From: Brassica napus
Taxonomy: Eukaryota; Streptophyta; Magnoliopsida; Brassicales; Brassicaceae
DNA: 64,000 nt
Direction: 5' to 3'
NCBI RefSeq assembly: GCF_020379485.1
Contig: NC_063450.1
Location: 46,900,681-46,964,680 of the forward strand
Under the pieces are notes generated by a model. That model worked only from the letters and a program-made list of their open reading frames with translations, was not told where the DNA came from and did no database searches. Numbering within the stretch: the first letter of the stretch is position 1; each line of letters starts with the position of its first letter. The position numbers and the translations under genes are program-made. This document shows positions 36,623-48,489 of this stretch, in pieces.

Positions 36623-37450
36623 ATTATGAGATTGATGAAATCGATCATATTAAAATTACATACAAACAAAATATAGCGAAATGTACAATTTATTTTGAAA
36701 CATTCTGAACCGTTTATCCCATAGATTATATAATCTATAAATACATATCTAATTAGTTGTGTACATATATAACCCTTAAATTGTATGTTCTTATATATAT
36801 ATATATATATATATATATGTAGAAAGTCAAACTAGGTTGATGATGAAAATATAACAAAGAGTAAATTTAATTCGGATGTCCGAATTCCTAAACACTTTAA
36901 CTACTAACCATTAGAAAATGAAAGATGAATGCCATTTTTTAATTAATACAACATTATGGTTTGATAAAGAGGATTATAAGTTAGACAACCCTAACATTAT
37001 TTTGCAGTATATTTATCCACCTACCAAATTCGGTTATTAAATGCTTAATAATATAAAGGTCTAAAGTTGTATGTGGGGGAGATGATGCAAATTGAAAACA
37101 AAGCACAATTCTGAAAAGAGAATTTGAAGGAAACAATTCTGAAAAACTTTACATATTCAGCATGCAAGTTAAGTTACAAAGCAACAAGATAAGAAACAAT
37201 ATATTGTTGTATTAGTTACATAGCGGACTTCCAATTCTATTGGTCATTGCAATTATCATAACGAAAGTTTGATGGTCCATATTTTCCAACAATATGAAGT
37301 ATTTAATTATTTAGGTCGGATACAAAAGCTTTTTAATATAATAAGGGGAAATTTTCCAGCCACCAAAACTAGGGACCAAATATGTTTAAAGCAAGAAAGG
37401 TGTCCATTTAGCTGCTCTGGACAAGGTATTCTCCGCCAATTACTTTGCCT
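36623..37450. other. Intergenic sequence with (TA)n
   Basis: Contains a (TA)n microsatellite at 36791-36818. Otherwise AT-rich without supported features. Confidence 0.45.
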
Positions 37451-38232
37451 AGCTAATGGGTCACCCACGCCCGCTCTCTCGGCCCGTGGGCCCATCCCGT
37501 TCCAGCGATCGGTCCGTTAATTTTTCCAAGGCTCGAAATCATTGTTTACTGACCCTGCAATCACCACCCGATCTTTTTCCGTGCTTTGGCCTCACTCGCA
37601 CGCTATCGCGAATCACTTCCTGATAGGTCACCCATCCTTCCACTACTCCAGCTCAAGCACGCTTAACTCATGAGTTCTTTCAGGATGTGCTCCGGAAAAG
37701 GTAAGTCAACTTTGGTGACATAGGTAGCCAAATCAATTCTCTTAAGTCTTTTCACATATCACAACTCGGGATGTTACACTTCACCGCCTCTCAAAGAACG
37801 CAACGTCCTCGTTGCGCCCCATGACAGGTCTCAAGACGCCTCTCAGGTCAAAACTGAGATGGCTAACCAGCTCTGATACCACTTGTAACGCCCCGACCGC
37901 CCACAGCTAATGGGTCACCCACGCCCGCTCTCTCGGCCCATGGGCCCATCCCGTTCGAGCGATCGGTCCGTTAATTTTTCCAAGGCTCGAAATCATTGTT
38001 TACTGACCCTGCAATCACCACCCGACCTTTTCCCGTGCTTTGGCCTCACTCGCACGCTATCGCGAATCATTTCCCGATAGGTCACCCATCCTTCCACTAC
38101 TCCAGCTCAAGCACGCTTAACTCTGGAGTTCTTTCAGGATGTGCTCCGGAAAAGGTAAGTCAACTTTGGTGACATAGGTAGCCAAATCAATTCTCTTAAG
38201 TCTTTTCACATATCACAACTCGGGATGTTACA
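37451..38232 (-). mobile_element. Cassandra-type TRIM retrotransposon with 5S-rRNA-like LTRs
   Basis: Two long terminal repeats (37451-37778, lacking the first ~21 bp; 37884-38232, 349 bp, TGTAAC...GTTACA) flank about 105 bp. Next to the right LTR the minus strand has AGTGGTATCAGAGCTGGTT, a primer-binding site for initiator Met tRNA, so the element runs right to left. Each LTR carries, on the minus strand, GTTAAGCGTGCTTGAGC...GGATGGGTGACCT, which I recognise as the internal control region of plant 5S rRNA (about 37606-37680 and 38060-38135). Small size, no coding sequence and 5S-like LTRs define Cassandra TRIMs. The LTRs differ at several positions, so insertion was not very recent. Confidence 0.88.
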
Positions 38233-38243
38233 ATTCACCAAAT

Positions 38244-39742
38244 TGTAACACCCATCACCTCCAATCCGGAGAACAGCGGGCCACCAGCAATATCTCGTAT
38301 AATAAAAGCCCATATACCCAATTACACTCACCCAAAGCCCAAATAAAAATCCGAATAAAAAGTCCAGTAGCACCAAATCCGTCCAAATATCATATACTCA
38401 TCTGTCTCACCTGCAAGGGGCAAATGAGGGGTGAGTAACGGGGAAGTCACTCAGTGAGGTATGGGATACTAAACCCGAAGTCCATGGACCCGGACAGAGC
38501 ACTCCGAATAAATATAATTTAATCCTAACACGTTGCAAACACGGTACCTAAAGTACCCAAAGATCACACAACAGTCCTAGCGAGGTGTACACTCGCTGCC
38601 CACTAATAGGCCAAAACACTACCGAAAAGGTGCTCGGTTCATACACACACCGAACAAGTGCTCGGTAACACACGCCCGTAGACGATTTATCGACCTCCTG
38701 GGTTACGCGTCAACCGGTCGACTATAGCTGACCGTAACCTCCACACAATCCGGCATACAGAAGTCCGTCTCTGTATCCGTCTCAAACAATCAAATAACTC
38801 CTAATAAAAGAACTATTTTTATTTACCAATTTTAAATGAAACAATCATTGTTGAATCTTCTAACACCTTAGTTCTGGTTTAAGCAAAGAACCTAAAAACT
38901 AAACAAGCAATAACAGACTTGATTTCACGTAGACGAAAACACATTAGAAATAAATTATACTTATTCAAGGTCCTAAGCCGTGTAAGAAGAATTCGAGAAA
39001 AGACCCTCACCTTAGCAAATATTGGATATAGCTCATCAAAAGCTCGGGAACGATCTCGCCTAACATCACTTTAAAAGATTCCTTCCTAATCATGGTGTCG
39101 AGCGAAACTTGTTCCATAAATCTTTGTACGCCTTATTTTAAAATGATGGGCAAGTAACTCCAGGTTGGCATAAGATTCACTACACCTAAACACATGCAAA
39201 GACACGTTTAAGGTTTGTGGTATATACGTTACTTGTGGCACAAGTAACAAAGGAGGCAACACTTAGCTAGATAACGGTTGATGACGGTGGCTGGTACGAT
39301 CTCTGGCTATCACGACTCTCCGGTGACATGACTGCCTCCTCCAATGGCTTGCGACTAACAACAGTGTGGATCTGATCGGTGCGGCGGTGGTGAGACGGTG
39401 GCTCCGTCTTTGTGCGCCTCCTCCTCACGTCATATATACATCTCTCGAGTTCGATGCGAGACAACAACACGTGAGACGTTTGACCAGTGATGACGAGGCT
39501 CTCTCTCTCTCTGACATGGCGTGATGGCTCCAAGACAACGGGGAGAGCCGGTGGTGGCATCGCGGTGCATCAGATTTTTGGAGGTGAACAATGGTTTAAT
39601 TGGAGGTGTGCGGCTAGGTTTCGTCAAAGATGGAGATGTATACGACTTATATATCTCTTTGGTTTATTTCAAATGGTTTGGTTTAGAGAATAATTAACCA
39701 AACAAATTTCTAAATCTGGTTTAGAGAAACCGGGTCGTTACA
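38244..39742 (-). repeat. 3' LTR of the Ty3/gypsy element
   Basis: Downstream LTR on the element's own strand. It is preceded (minus strand) by the polypurine tract and followed, beyond 38243, by ATTTGGT and Cassandra sequence. Short frames inside it are repeated identically in the other LTR and are not genes. Confidence 0.92.
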
Positions 39743-42191
39743 ATTCTTCCCCACTAACAAGGAATTCGTCCTCGAATTCAAGTCTGTATACTTGACAGCT
39801 AGTTTTATTCTCCAAAATAAAATTTTAATATTCAGTCCTCATCTTAGACTCGGTCTCTCAGGTTTCCTCTTGGATCTTATTTCTCTCTTATTGAACTTTG
39901 ATCAATAAGGTCATCATTTTCTGAACTGCTTCCACTTGTCGATTTGTAATCTCCACAGACCCGATGAGTGCATACAATTTTTTTTTTTTTTTTTTTGCCG
40001 TAAGCTTCCTTTAGTTCTTGAGCATTTCTATTTGCTTCAACGTCCCTTAAACCATTGGTTGCTGTACCTTAGAGTGCTTCCTCACTTTAGTCCATCATAG
40101 TATGTGTGCGGATGAACTTCCATAAAGAGCTTCGTAAGGTGATATCTGAATGCTCGAATAATAACGGTTACTGTACATGAACTATTTCGGCGGTAGATAC
40201 TTTACTCTTTTTTTTTTCCTCGCGAGCTAAGCACTAAGTCAAGGGCATGTCCTCTAGATTTTAACTTAGTAATACGGTCCATGATCGCTCATATATTATT
40301 CTTCATGAAACTTGACTCCGATAGTCCAATGAGTAAACCCATAATCAACATATCTCATTTCTAATCTCGAAGAAGTAGATTGTGTAATAATCCCATAAAT
40401 AATTGATGTTCTGTTTTATCCATCTGACAAGTCTGATATGGAGACACAATGTAGCTACATTTTTTTTTTCACTCTAAGCCAATGATAGTAACGCTTCAGA
40501 TCTATGTACCTCTTAGGTGTTGGCCACTCTGAACTTATAATATTCTTTTCTGAATATGCAGCAACTCCTGCTTCTGAAGCACGTGACCCAAAAATCCAAT
40601 TTTTTTTTCCTTTTCCAGAAACTACACCTACTTCGTTAGCAACCAATTTATGCTCTCCAAGCTTACCTAACACAATCCGTAACTGCTCAACATGCTCCTC
40701 TCTGCTCCAAGAATAAATCAGGATGTCGTCGATGAATACAATTGCGCACTTATCCAAGTGTTTACGAAAACGTCATTCATAAGCTTCACGAATGCTAACG
40801 GTGCCTTCATTGAGCTAGTGGTATCACTACAACTCATAATATCCATAACATATACAAAATCCACATCCGTAAATACTCCTCAGCTATAGCAATCTGATGG
40901 TATACTGATGCTAAGACAAACTTCGAGAACCATGAACCTTCATGCAGCTAATACAGCAAATCATCAATACGCGGAAGCGATACTTATCCTTAATGGTCAC
41001 TTGCTCAAACCTCTGTAGTCGATACAAAGTCTTAAGCTCCCATCTCTCATCGTCGTAACAACACTGGTGGTCTCTATGGTGAAATACTCAGTCTAATAAA
41101 ATCCTTATCCGCTAAATTTTCCATATGCCCTTTCAGCTCGGCCATCTCCGCTCGCGCTTCGTGAAACCGGTTCTGTCCATGAGTCCAACTCGATCATAAG
41201 AATGTCTCCTATGGCTGGTAACAACCCTTCCACATGCCTCAAATACATTCCCATACTCTGCAATAACTGGAAGGTCCTTCATCTCGTGTTGTGCATCATC
41301 TTTAACCATCAAAATGGTCGCCAAAAATCCATCTGCTCATGTATCCAGTAACTCCTCATCATAAAGCATGGAGGCAATAAAACTCTCGTGTGCTCTAGGA
41401 ATATCAACTCTTGCCCTCAGGCAATCCAGCACTACTAAATGTCGTGACATCCAATCCCTCCCAAAGATGACATCGCATAATCTCAGCTCAATCTTTGACG
41501 AATCTCTGAATAACTCGATTCATCCACGCATAACTGGTACAACTCGAATATAAATAACTCCCAATGTCATATGTCAGCTGTCTGAATTGAAACAACTCTA
41601 AAATGATCAACACTGCCAAAAACTGGCAAACAAAGCCAAGCGTAACTCCAATATCAACACAACGCAAGCTGCTGCACCCCAATTCAAAAGCGATCTCCAC
41701 GAGTTCACAAACCAAATATACCTCCAAAATAGTCAACATACTCGTACACAAAAACAACACATGCCAACCATTGGCTCACACCTCATATCACGTAATCTCC
41801 AAAAAACTCGTGGAACAATTTGCTTGAAGTAGGATGGAAGCAGAAACGCCACATATCCACTCCTGGATAATCTCGGAATCATAACCGAAGAAACTGATAA
41901 CTCCTGAGAAAACTGATGAACTGAGACATCACACATCTGCTGCTGAACATCTGGCTAGAACCATGTTAGTCGAAGGATGAATGACGATGATTTTACACAT
42001 CGTCATAGAAAAAGACAATTGAGTTAGTAGTTACTGGACAGAATGGTGCTAAAAGAACTTCACAAACATTTTTTTTATTATATATATATATAAATTATTT
42101 CATACTTCTTTTTTTTTAAAACGTAGAAACCGAATCCCCTAATCGCCATCCCGGGTCGAGGCCGGGACAGAACCCCGCTCTGATACCAAAT

Positions 42192-43690
42192 TGTAACACC
42201 CATCACCTCTAATCCGAAGAACAGCGGGCCACCAGCAATATCTCGTATAATAAAAGCCCATATACCCAATTACACTCACCCAAAGCCCAAATAAAAATCC
42301 GAATAAAAAGTCCAGTAGCACCAAATCCGTCCAAATATCATATACTCATCTGTCTCACCTGCAAGGGGCAAATGAGGGGTGAGTAACGGGGAAGTCACTC
42401 AGTGAGGTATGGGATACTAAACCCGAAGTCCATGGACCCGGACAGAGCACTCCGAATAAATATAATTTAATCCTAACACGTTGCAAACACGGTACCTAAA
42501 GTACCCAAAGATCACACAACAGTCCTAGCGAGGTGTACACTCGCTGCCCACTAATAGGCCAAAACACTACCGAAAAGGTGCTCGGTTCATACACACACCG
42601 AACAAGTGCTCGGTAACACACGCCCGTAGACGATTTATCGACCTCCTGGGTTACGCGTCAACCGGTCGACTATAGCTGACCGTAACCTCCACACAATCCG
42701 GCATACAGAAGTCCGTCTCTGTATCCGTCTCAAACAATCAAATAACTCCTAATAAAAGAACTATTTTTATTTACCAATTTTAAATGAAACAATCATTGTT
42801 GAATCTTCTAACACCTTAGTTCTGGTTTAAGCAAAGAACCTAAAAACTAAACAAGCAATAACAGACTCGATTTCACGTAGACGAAAACACATTAGAAATA
42901 AATTATACTTATTCAAGGTCCTAAGCCGTGTAAGAAGAATTCGAGAAAAGAACCTCACCTTAGCAAATATTGGATATAGCTCATCAAAAGCTCGGGAACG
43001 ATCTCGCCTAACATCACTTTAAAAGATTCCTTCCTAATCATGGTGTCGAGCGAAACTTGTTCCATAAATCTTTGTACGCCTTATTTTAAAATGATGGGCA
43101 AGTAACTCCAGGTTGGCATAAGATTCACTACACCTAAACACATGCAAAGACACGTTTAAGGTTTGTGGTATATACGTTACTTGTGGCACAAGTAACAAAG
43201 GAGGCAACACTTAGCTAGATAACGGTTGATGACGGTGGCTGGTACGATCTCTGGCTATCACGACTCTCCGGTGACATGACTGCCTCCTCCAATGGCTTGC
43301 GACTAACAACAGTGTGGATCTGATCGGTGCGGCGGTGGTGAGACGGTGGCTCCGTCTTTGTGCGCCTCCTCCTCACGTCATATATACATCTCTCGAGTTC
43401 GATGCGAGACAACAACACGTGAGACGTTTGACCAGTGATGACGAGGCTCTCTCTCTCTCTGACATGGCGTGATGGCTCCAAGACAACGGGGAGAGCCGGT
43501 GGTGGCATCGCGGTGCATCAGATTTTTGGAGGTGAACAATGGTTTAATTGGAGGTGTGCGGCTAGGTTTCGTCAAAGATGGAGATGTATACGACTTATAT
43601 ATCTCTTTGGTTTATTTCAAATGGTTTGGTTTAGAGAATAATTAACCAAACAAATTTCTAAATCTGGTTTAGAGAAACCGGGTCGTTACA
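42192..43690 (-). repeat. 5' LTR of the Ty3/gypsy element
   Basis: Upstream LTR on the element's strand, directly followed on the minus strand by the primer-binding site at about 42178-42191. The flank beyond 43690 (AGCTT) does not match the flank of the other LTR, so no target-site duplication is visible. Confidence 0.92.
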
Positions 43691-44550
43691 AGCTTGCTAC
43701 TAGAAACAGACTATTCGTAAATGATCGTATATACGTATAATACAAGTATGTGTATTTAACCAAATAGTGGTAGTTTATTGATAAGGCTAACTTTGGGCAC
43801 GGTGTAAACTTGTCTATTTTGAATTTAATTTCTGTTAAGAAACAAATTGCTGCTACTTAGTCAGTCTAGATTTAGATTTGATCCATGCAATTTATATGAT
43901 AGTTTAGTAACAAACAATCCGGTTATTTTTTAATATTAGGTAGAAGACATTCAGAACTCAAATCAAATAATACAATATCTAATGCTCTATATAGTATTAA
44001 TTAAATATATTTTTTCCAAATCTATTGGATCAGCCTATACTACATATATACATATATATATATATATACATATTATATATGTGTATTTTTATAGGGAGAT
44101 GTAGTGATCATATGATTCATATCTATTTTGCTTGTTTATACACATATACAGTCTGGTACTTCTACCTCGGACAGGTTGGATACATTGGATAATATCTATT
44201 TTGATACATCAGTAAAAACTATATGAAACTAATATTGTCCTTAACCACTTGGTTACACACAAGTTCGAAGCAGGCCTTCAAAGATGGTTTGAACTTTGAA
44301 GTATACCCTGGCTGATTTTCTCTTTCTTTTGTTCTTATATTTCTTTAGCATTCATAGAGAAATCAATCTTTCAAAAGTAAGTGGTCACTTCATTATTTGA
44401 TAAAACAGTTTAGTTTTTTTCTAAAATAGAAATGTTTTGGAGGAAAAGAAATTTTAAACTACAAACAGTTAAGTTTTTTCTAAAACATATTGTATTTTTG
44501 ATACCATAATTTCTTGCATCACGTAACATAATCATAAAAGTCACTAAGGC
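43691..44550. other. Intergenic sequence
   Basis: No gene recognised between the gypsy element and the MITE at the oxygenase 3' end. It contains an AT-rich ATATATACATATATATAT tract near 44043-44070. Confidence 0.45.
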
Positions 44551-44812
44551 TAAGGGTCCGACTGGTGACCATCCGGGAAACAAGAGAAACAAATAAAAAA
44601 AGAATGTACGGGAATAAAATACCAGGAATGAAAAAGAATGATTATTCCTTATCAAATTTGACAAGGAATAATTTTGTTCTTTAATTCTCTACAAAAAAGG
44701 GAATGAAAGGGAATGAGAGGAAATTATTATTCCTTGTGAATAGTAATTTTTTTTAGGAACGTTAGGGAATGCATTATTCCTCGTCGTTCCCTGGTCACCA
44801 TTCATACCCTAA
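44551..44812. mobile_element. Tourist/PIF-Harbinger-like MITE touching the oxygenase stop codon
   Basis: Terminal inverted repeats GGGTCCGACTGGTGACC (44554-44570) and GGTCACCATTCATACCC (44793-44809) match at 13 of 17 positions. The trinucleotide TAA flanks it on both sides (44551-44553, 44810-44812), the TWA target duplication of PIF/Harbinger elements. The body is about 256 bp and A+T-rich, without coding capacity. It lies exactly at the end of the minus-strand oxygenase reading frame. Confidence 0.82.
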
Positions 44813-47705
44813 GTGGCGTAGGTTATCCTGAAACGCTCGTTAATATAGTCGCCGGCGAGAATAGGCGGGAATCTGCACCATAAAGAGACGAGGAGTTATA
44901 TGATCCAAATATTTGAAAAAATAATTGGAACTGAGATTCATGGCCTGACTGGTGTAACCGCTGCGGTTGCGGAACTTTGCAGATACGAATGGTTGGGTTT
45001 AAAGCGAGAGATTTATACGATTGGTACTGCGATTAGAAATTAGTGTGTTTGCATAATACTTATTAGTGGTTAACCACCAAATACAACATCGATTAAATAA
45101 TAAATTAACAACATATAATATAATTATAAAATATTAAACAATTATATTATAATAAATTTGAAAATTATATTTTATACAATTATATTTTAAATTTTTTAAA
45201 ATTATAGAAAATAATTTTATTTAAAAAATTTATAATATAAATTAAAATATAATAGATATATTTTAGTATTTTAATTATTTCAATTTAAAAATTTATTTTA
45301 TTTTTATTTTTCTATTTATTGTTTAAAAAAATTACTCTTTCACAACCGCGCTAGCTGAACCAGCTTTTGTATTTAAGCGGTTTAGAACAGTTTGAGTAAT
45401 TGTTGCAAAACGCCAACAACCGCTACCGTCCACAAAGGCAGCTACCAACCGTAAAAGCTGCATTAGCGGATGGTAGCAGAGAAACCCGTCATGCCCTCGG
45501 TAAAGAGTTTTCTCAAATACCTTGCAGGAGAAGTTTCGCTGCAACAAGTCTTCAAGCATTCTACATTACAATCTGGATTGGGATCTAAGAAGAACGCCAC
45601 CTATCCACGAAAAAAACTTCTCCTTAGACTAATTGTTTTTACACAAAAATTTAACAATTTGTTATAAATTAGAAAGAAGAAGAAGTTACCGAGTAGCGCT
45701 CTTTTCCCACCGGCATCACTCTGTGCAACGTAGACCTAAACTTCCATTGCAAGAAAACACGACATGTTTCTTCTATTCAGACAACCCAGAAACCAAACTC
45801 ACTTCAATACTAAGAAACAAAATTGGTCGAAGTTTACCGGAACAATCCATTGGTCCATCTCTCCATCAAATCACCAATGTTGACGATAAACGCCCTAGGG
45901 TTAACGAAAGTTCCAGAATTTTTCAACAATTGTTTCTAATCAACAGACCTACAAAATCAAGTTAGGTAGAAGCTAGACTTACCCTCTGAGTCTAGGGACA
46001 TCTTCCCAAATGCGTGGTTGTTTCGATTTGTCTCTACAAACCTAAGAGTTCACAAACAGTGTAAGAACTTTAGGTTACTAAGAGAAATAGTATGACAAGA
46101 ATCAAGAGACATGTATACCTGAAGTCCTGGAACTTCATCAGTCAAAAGAATAGTGACCGTTACATAATCCGAGTGAGCTGAGGCACCATATGTTTCTACA
46201 TCCGACGAATTCACTTCACCTATAATCATTAGAGGAGAAGAGATCAAAACCTGACTCCAACACCTGAATTATGTCTCAAGTTTCCACTGATTACATTATG
46301 TTTTGGATAAATGTGCCTCTGCTATGTTAAGGTCCAAGTCTTAACAGAATTAACCGGAATTTGATGTACAGACATACCTGGATAACGTATGAGGCGAACA
46401 ACTGCTGCAGGATCATTCAAGGCTCCAATTTTAATGAAGAAGTCCTCATCTAAATCCAATGCCAAGGCAACCAAGCCGAGCAACTTTCTACCCACGGACC
46501 TTAAAGCAGCGAAGCAAGATATTAAACGCAACTAGCAAACTGATCTAGGAAAAGTAATATGGAAGCTAAAAGAGATAAAAATAAGTTGAAAATAATATTA
46601 TTTCAAGAATACACGAAAACCTGCGATCAAGGTCCAAATCTAACTAACTTTTGAAATGGAATTGAGATCGAGAGGCAGTGTGTTGTTTAAGATTAACTTT
46701 GCAGAAGGAAAAATGCTTACATGACATTCTTGTAATAACATTCCATGGTTTGCCTCCATGATGGCAATAGATCTTCACAATACACATAACCAGTGAGAGA
46801 GGTAAAGACACAAATATTTATATAAAAACCTATGAAAGGAACAGGTAGCAAGAAAATACTTTCAGAAGGCCATTGATTTGGGTAACGCTGACCGCGAACG
46901 CCTTCTGAAGAGCCAAGAAAAAAGCTTTCCTTGGAATCGCCTAACAAAGGAAGAGAGTTTTAAATTATGACCTTAGAAACAGAACCGGTCATGGGTATAG
47001 CGAGATGAAACATTGCTTTAAGTTTTGGTGATTATAGAATTCTTAAGAGTTTAAATTTTAGTTGTTAATTAATTTGGTCCCCAAACTACCTAAAAATATA
47101 TATACTAATTGTTTAGTAATTGTTTCAAATCCCATAAATGATAAATCTAAGGACCCGCTCTGCTCAGAAAGCCATATGCAAAATGTGAAAACATGAGCAA
47201 AACCTATGGTGGTCAAGGACGTGTCGAGTTTCTCAGCATACAGTGGAGTATAACCGAGAAAATCACGGTGTAGTGAATCCATCTTATCCTCTAGTTGGAG
47301 ATTGAAGAATCTTTTGCTCTCCCTGAAAACCCCTTCCATCAATTCTTCCGGGATGCCATGATTTTTAACATAGAAGAACCCATGTTCCACACATGCCTTA
47401 TATAACACACACAAATAACATCAAACAGTTTATTAGTATAGAGACATGATCTCAACACTCAAGCAAACAAACACCTCAATTTTCGTCAATTGATGCTATA
47501 GGTACTAGTCATATGACTCCTGTGATAGGAGTCCTATCATCACCGTCACTTGCTACTATTGTCATTTACTACTACTCTGACTCTTGTAAACAAATAACAG
47601 AGATAGAGAGGAGATAAGAATAAGAACCCGGCGAATCAACCGTGCAGTGGTGATTTTGTCCGGTGAAGAAATATCAACGATCGGGAGCACAAGTGACGTC
47701 TCCAT
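44809..47705 (-). CDS. 2-oxoglutarate/Fe(II)-dependent oxygenase (At4g16770-like)
   Basis: Eleven minus-strand exons (47628-47705, 47204-47396, 46860-46940, 46721-46772, 46378-46499, 46119-46219, 45983-46041, 45838-45894, 45690-45735, 45521-45600, 44809-44872) join in phase at GT-AG borders to encode 310 residues. The N-terminal DIOX_N part has ACVEHGFFYVKNHGIPEELM. The iron-binding His and Asp are in GASAHSDYVTVT, the distal His is in STLHRVMPVG, and the 2-oxoglutarate-binding Arg-x-Ser is ERYS. The C-terminus is FPPILAGDYINERF. These are all residues of a working 2-OG oxygenase of the class with At4g16765/At4g16770 and At1g35190; the substrate is unknown. Intron 10 (648 bp) hosts a MITE, and the TAG stop overlaps the edge of another. 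Confidence 0.9.
44943..45497. mobile_element. MITE-like element inside oxygenase intron 10
   Basis: The ends GGCCTGACTGGTGTAACCGC (44943) and, inverted, GGCATGACGGGTTTCTCTGC (45494) align at about 16 of 23 positions. GC-rich subterminal regions (GCTGCGGTTGCGG; CGGTAGCGGTTG inverted) flank an extremely AT-rich core (45060-45330), a layout of hAT-type MITEs. It fills most of the intron without disturbing the donor at 45520 or acceptor at 44873. No clear target duplication. Confidence 0.5.
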
Positions 47706-48480
47706 TTTCGTAATCTCTTATCGTTTTGTGACTCATACGGTGCAAAATACTAGTAATAGGAATATAGAGTTGAATGTTCTATCTTTTTAACGTCATGTCA
47801 TCACTGTGTGACTGATTAACTTACACATCAGCTCAGCTTATACGGTGCAAAATAATTGAATAAAATATCTGCGAATATAGTAGGCCATAATGGGCCTATC
47901 GGATATTTTACTTCACAGATTAAGCCCATTTAGTCATGAGGCTCATCTCATAATATTTAAGGTTTTAAGTTTTAACATTAGACAGTTTTGTTTTAATTTA
48001 AGAAAGTCTCCAGCTTCTCAGTAGCTAGAATGTGAGGTAAGGTATATTACTTTACAAGTTCTGTTTCGTATATCAAGATGGCATATATTGTTATGGTTAT
48101 TAACATCATAAACTATAATAATTTTTTTTTTAAAAACATCGTAAGCTATATAAACGTACGGTAATACGGTTTTTACTTCTGATACATACATAAAAGTCAA
48201 TTAATTTTATGTAAAAAAAAGACAGATTATTTTAGTATTTTTGTGTTAAAAGATCATGACAAACAATGCAGACTTCATAGATCCGAAACAAAGAGACACT
48301 TATTAGTTATTATACATGGGGAACGTTTCGGAAACGTCACTTAAGTGCCATACCCGAGAATCATAGAAATGATTTAAACTTTACGAATACACAAAGTACT
48401 GTAAATCGTAAATCCATGACGTCGGAAGTTCTTTGTATGTTGAAATGTTTTTTTTTGGTAAAATATTAAGATTATTATAC
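47706..48480. promoter_or_regulatory. Upstream region of the oxygenase gene
   Basis: Contains CATAATGGGCCTATC (47887-47901), similar to TGGGCC/site II elements. No other gene is seen and the remainder is AT-rich. Confidence 0.35.
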
Positions 48481-48489
48481 CAAATTTTT

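Larger units (their letters stand above)
38244..43690 (-). mobile_element. Ty3/gypsy LTR retrotransposon, internally decayed
   Basis: LTRs at 38244-39742 and 42192-43690 are both 1,499 bp, begin TGTAAC and end GTTACA. By eye they differ at only about four positions. The minus strand beside the right LTR reads TTTGGTATCAGAGCGGGG (initiator Met tRNA primer site); beside the left LTR it reads TTAGTGGGGAAGAAT (polypurine tract). The element therefore runs on the minus strand. The interior is only 2.45 kb and full of stops. Recognisable pieces are protease-like DVIFGRDWMSRHLVVLDC (about 41400-41470), LPVIAEYGNVFEA (41240-41280) and reverse-transcriptase CAIVFIDDILIYSWSREEH...SEWPTPK (40500-40750). 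RNase H and integrase are missing. It is a deletion derivative that cannot move on its own. Confidence 0.92.

Noticed and set aside
37560..38140. Genuine 5S rRNA genes
   Set aside because: Only part of the 5S sequence is present, with changes, and it sits inside LTRs next to a Met-tRNA primer site, as in Cassandra.
39267..39693. Frames of 97, 65 and 68 codons, repeated identically at 43215-43641
   Set aside because: They lie inside the two gypsy LTRs and overlap on opposite strands; the repetition reflects LTR identity, not conserved genes.
37451..43690. One single composite LTR element from 37.4 to 43.7 kb
   Set aside because: The LTR pairs are different in sequence and length, and each pair has its own primer-binding site, so these are two neighbouring elements.
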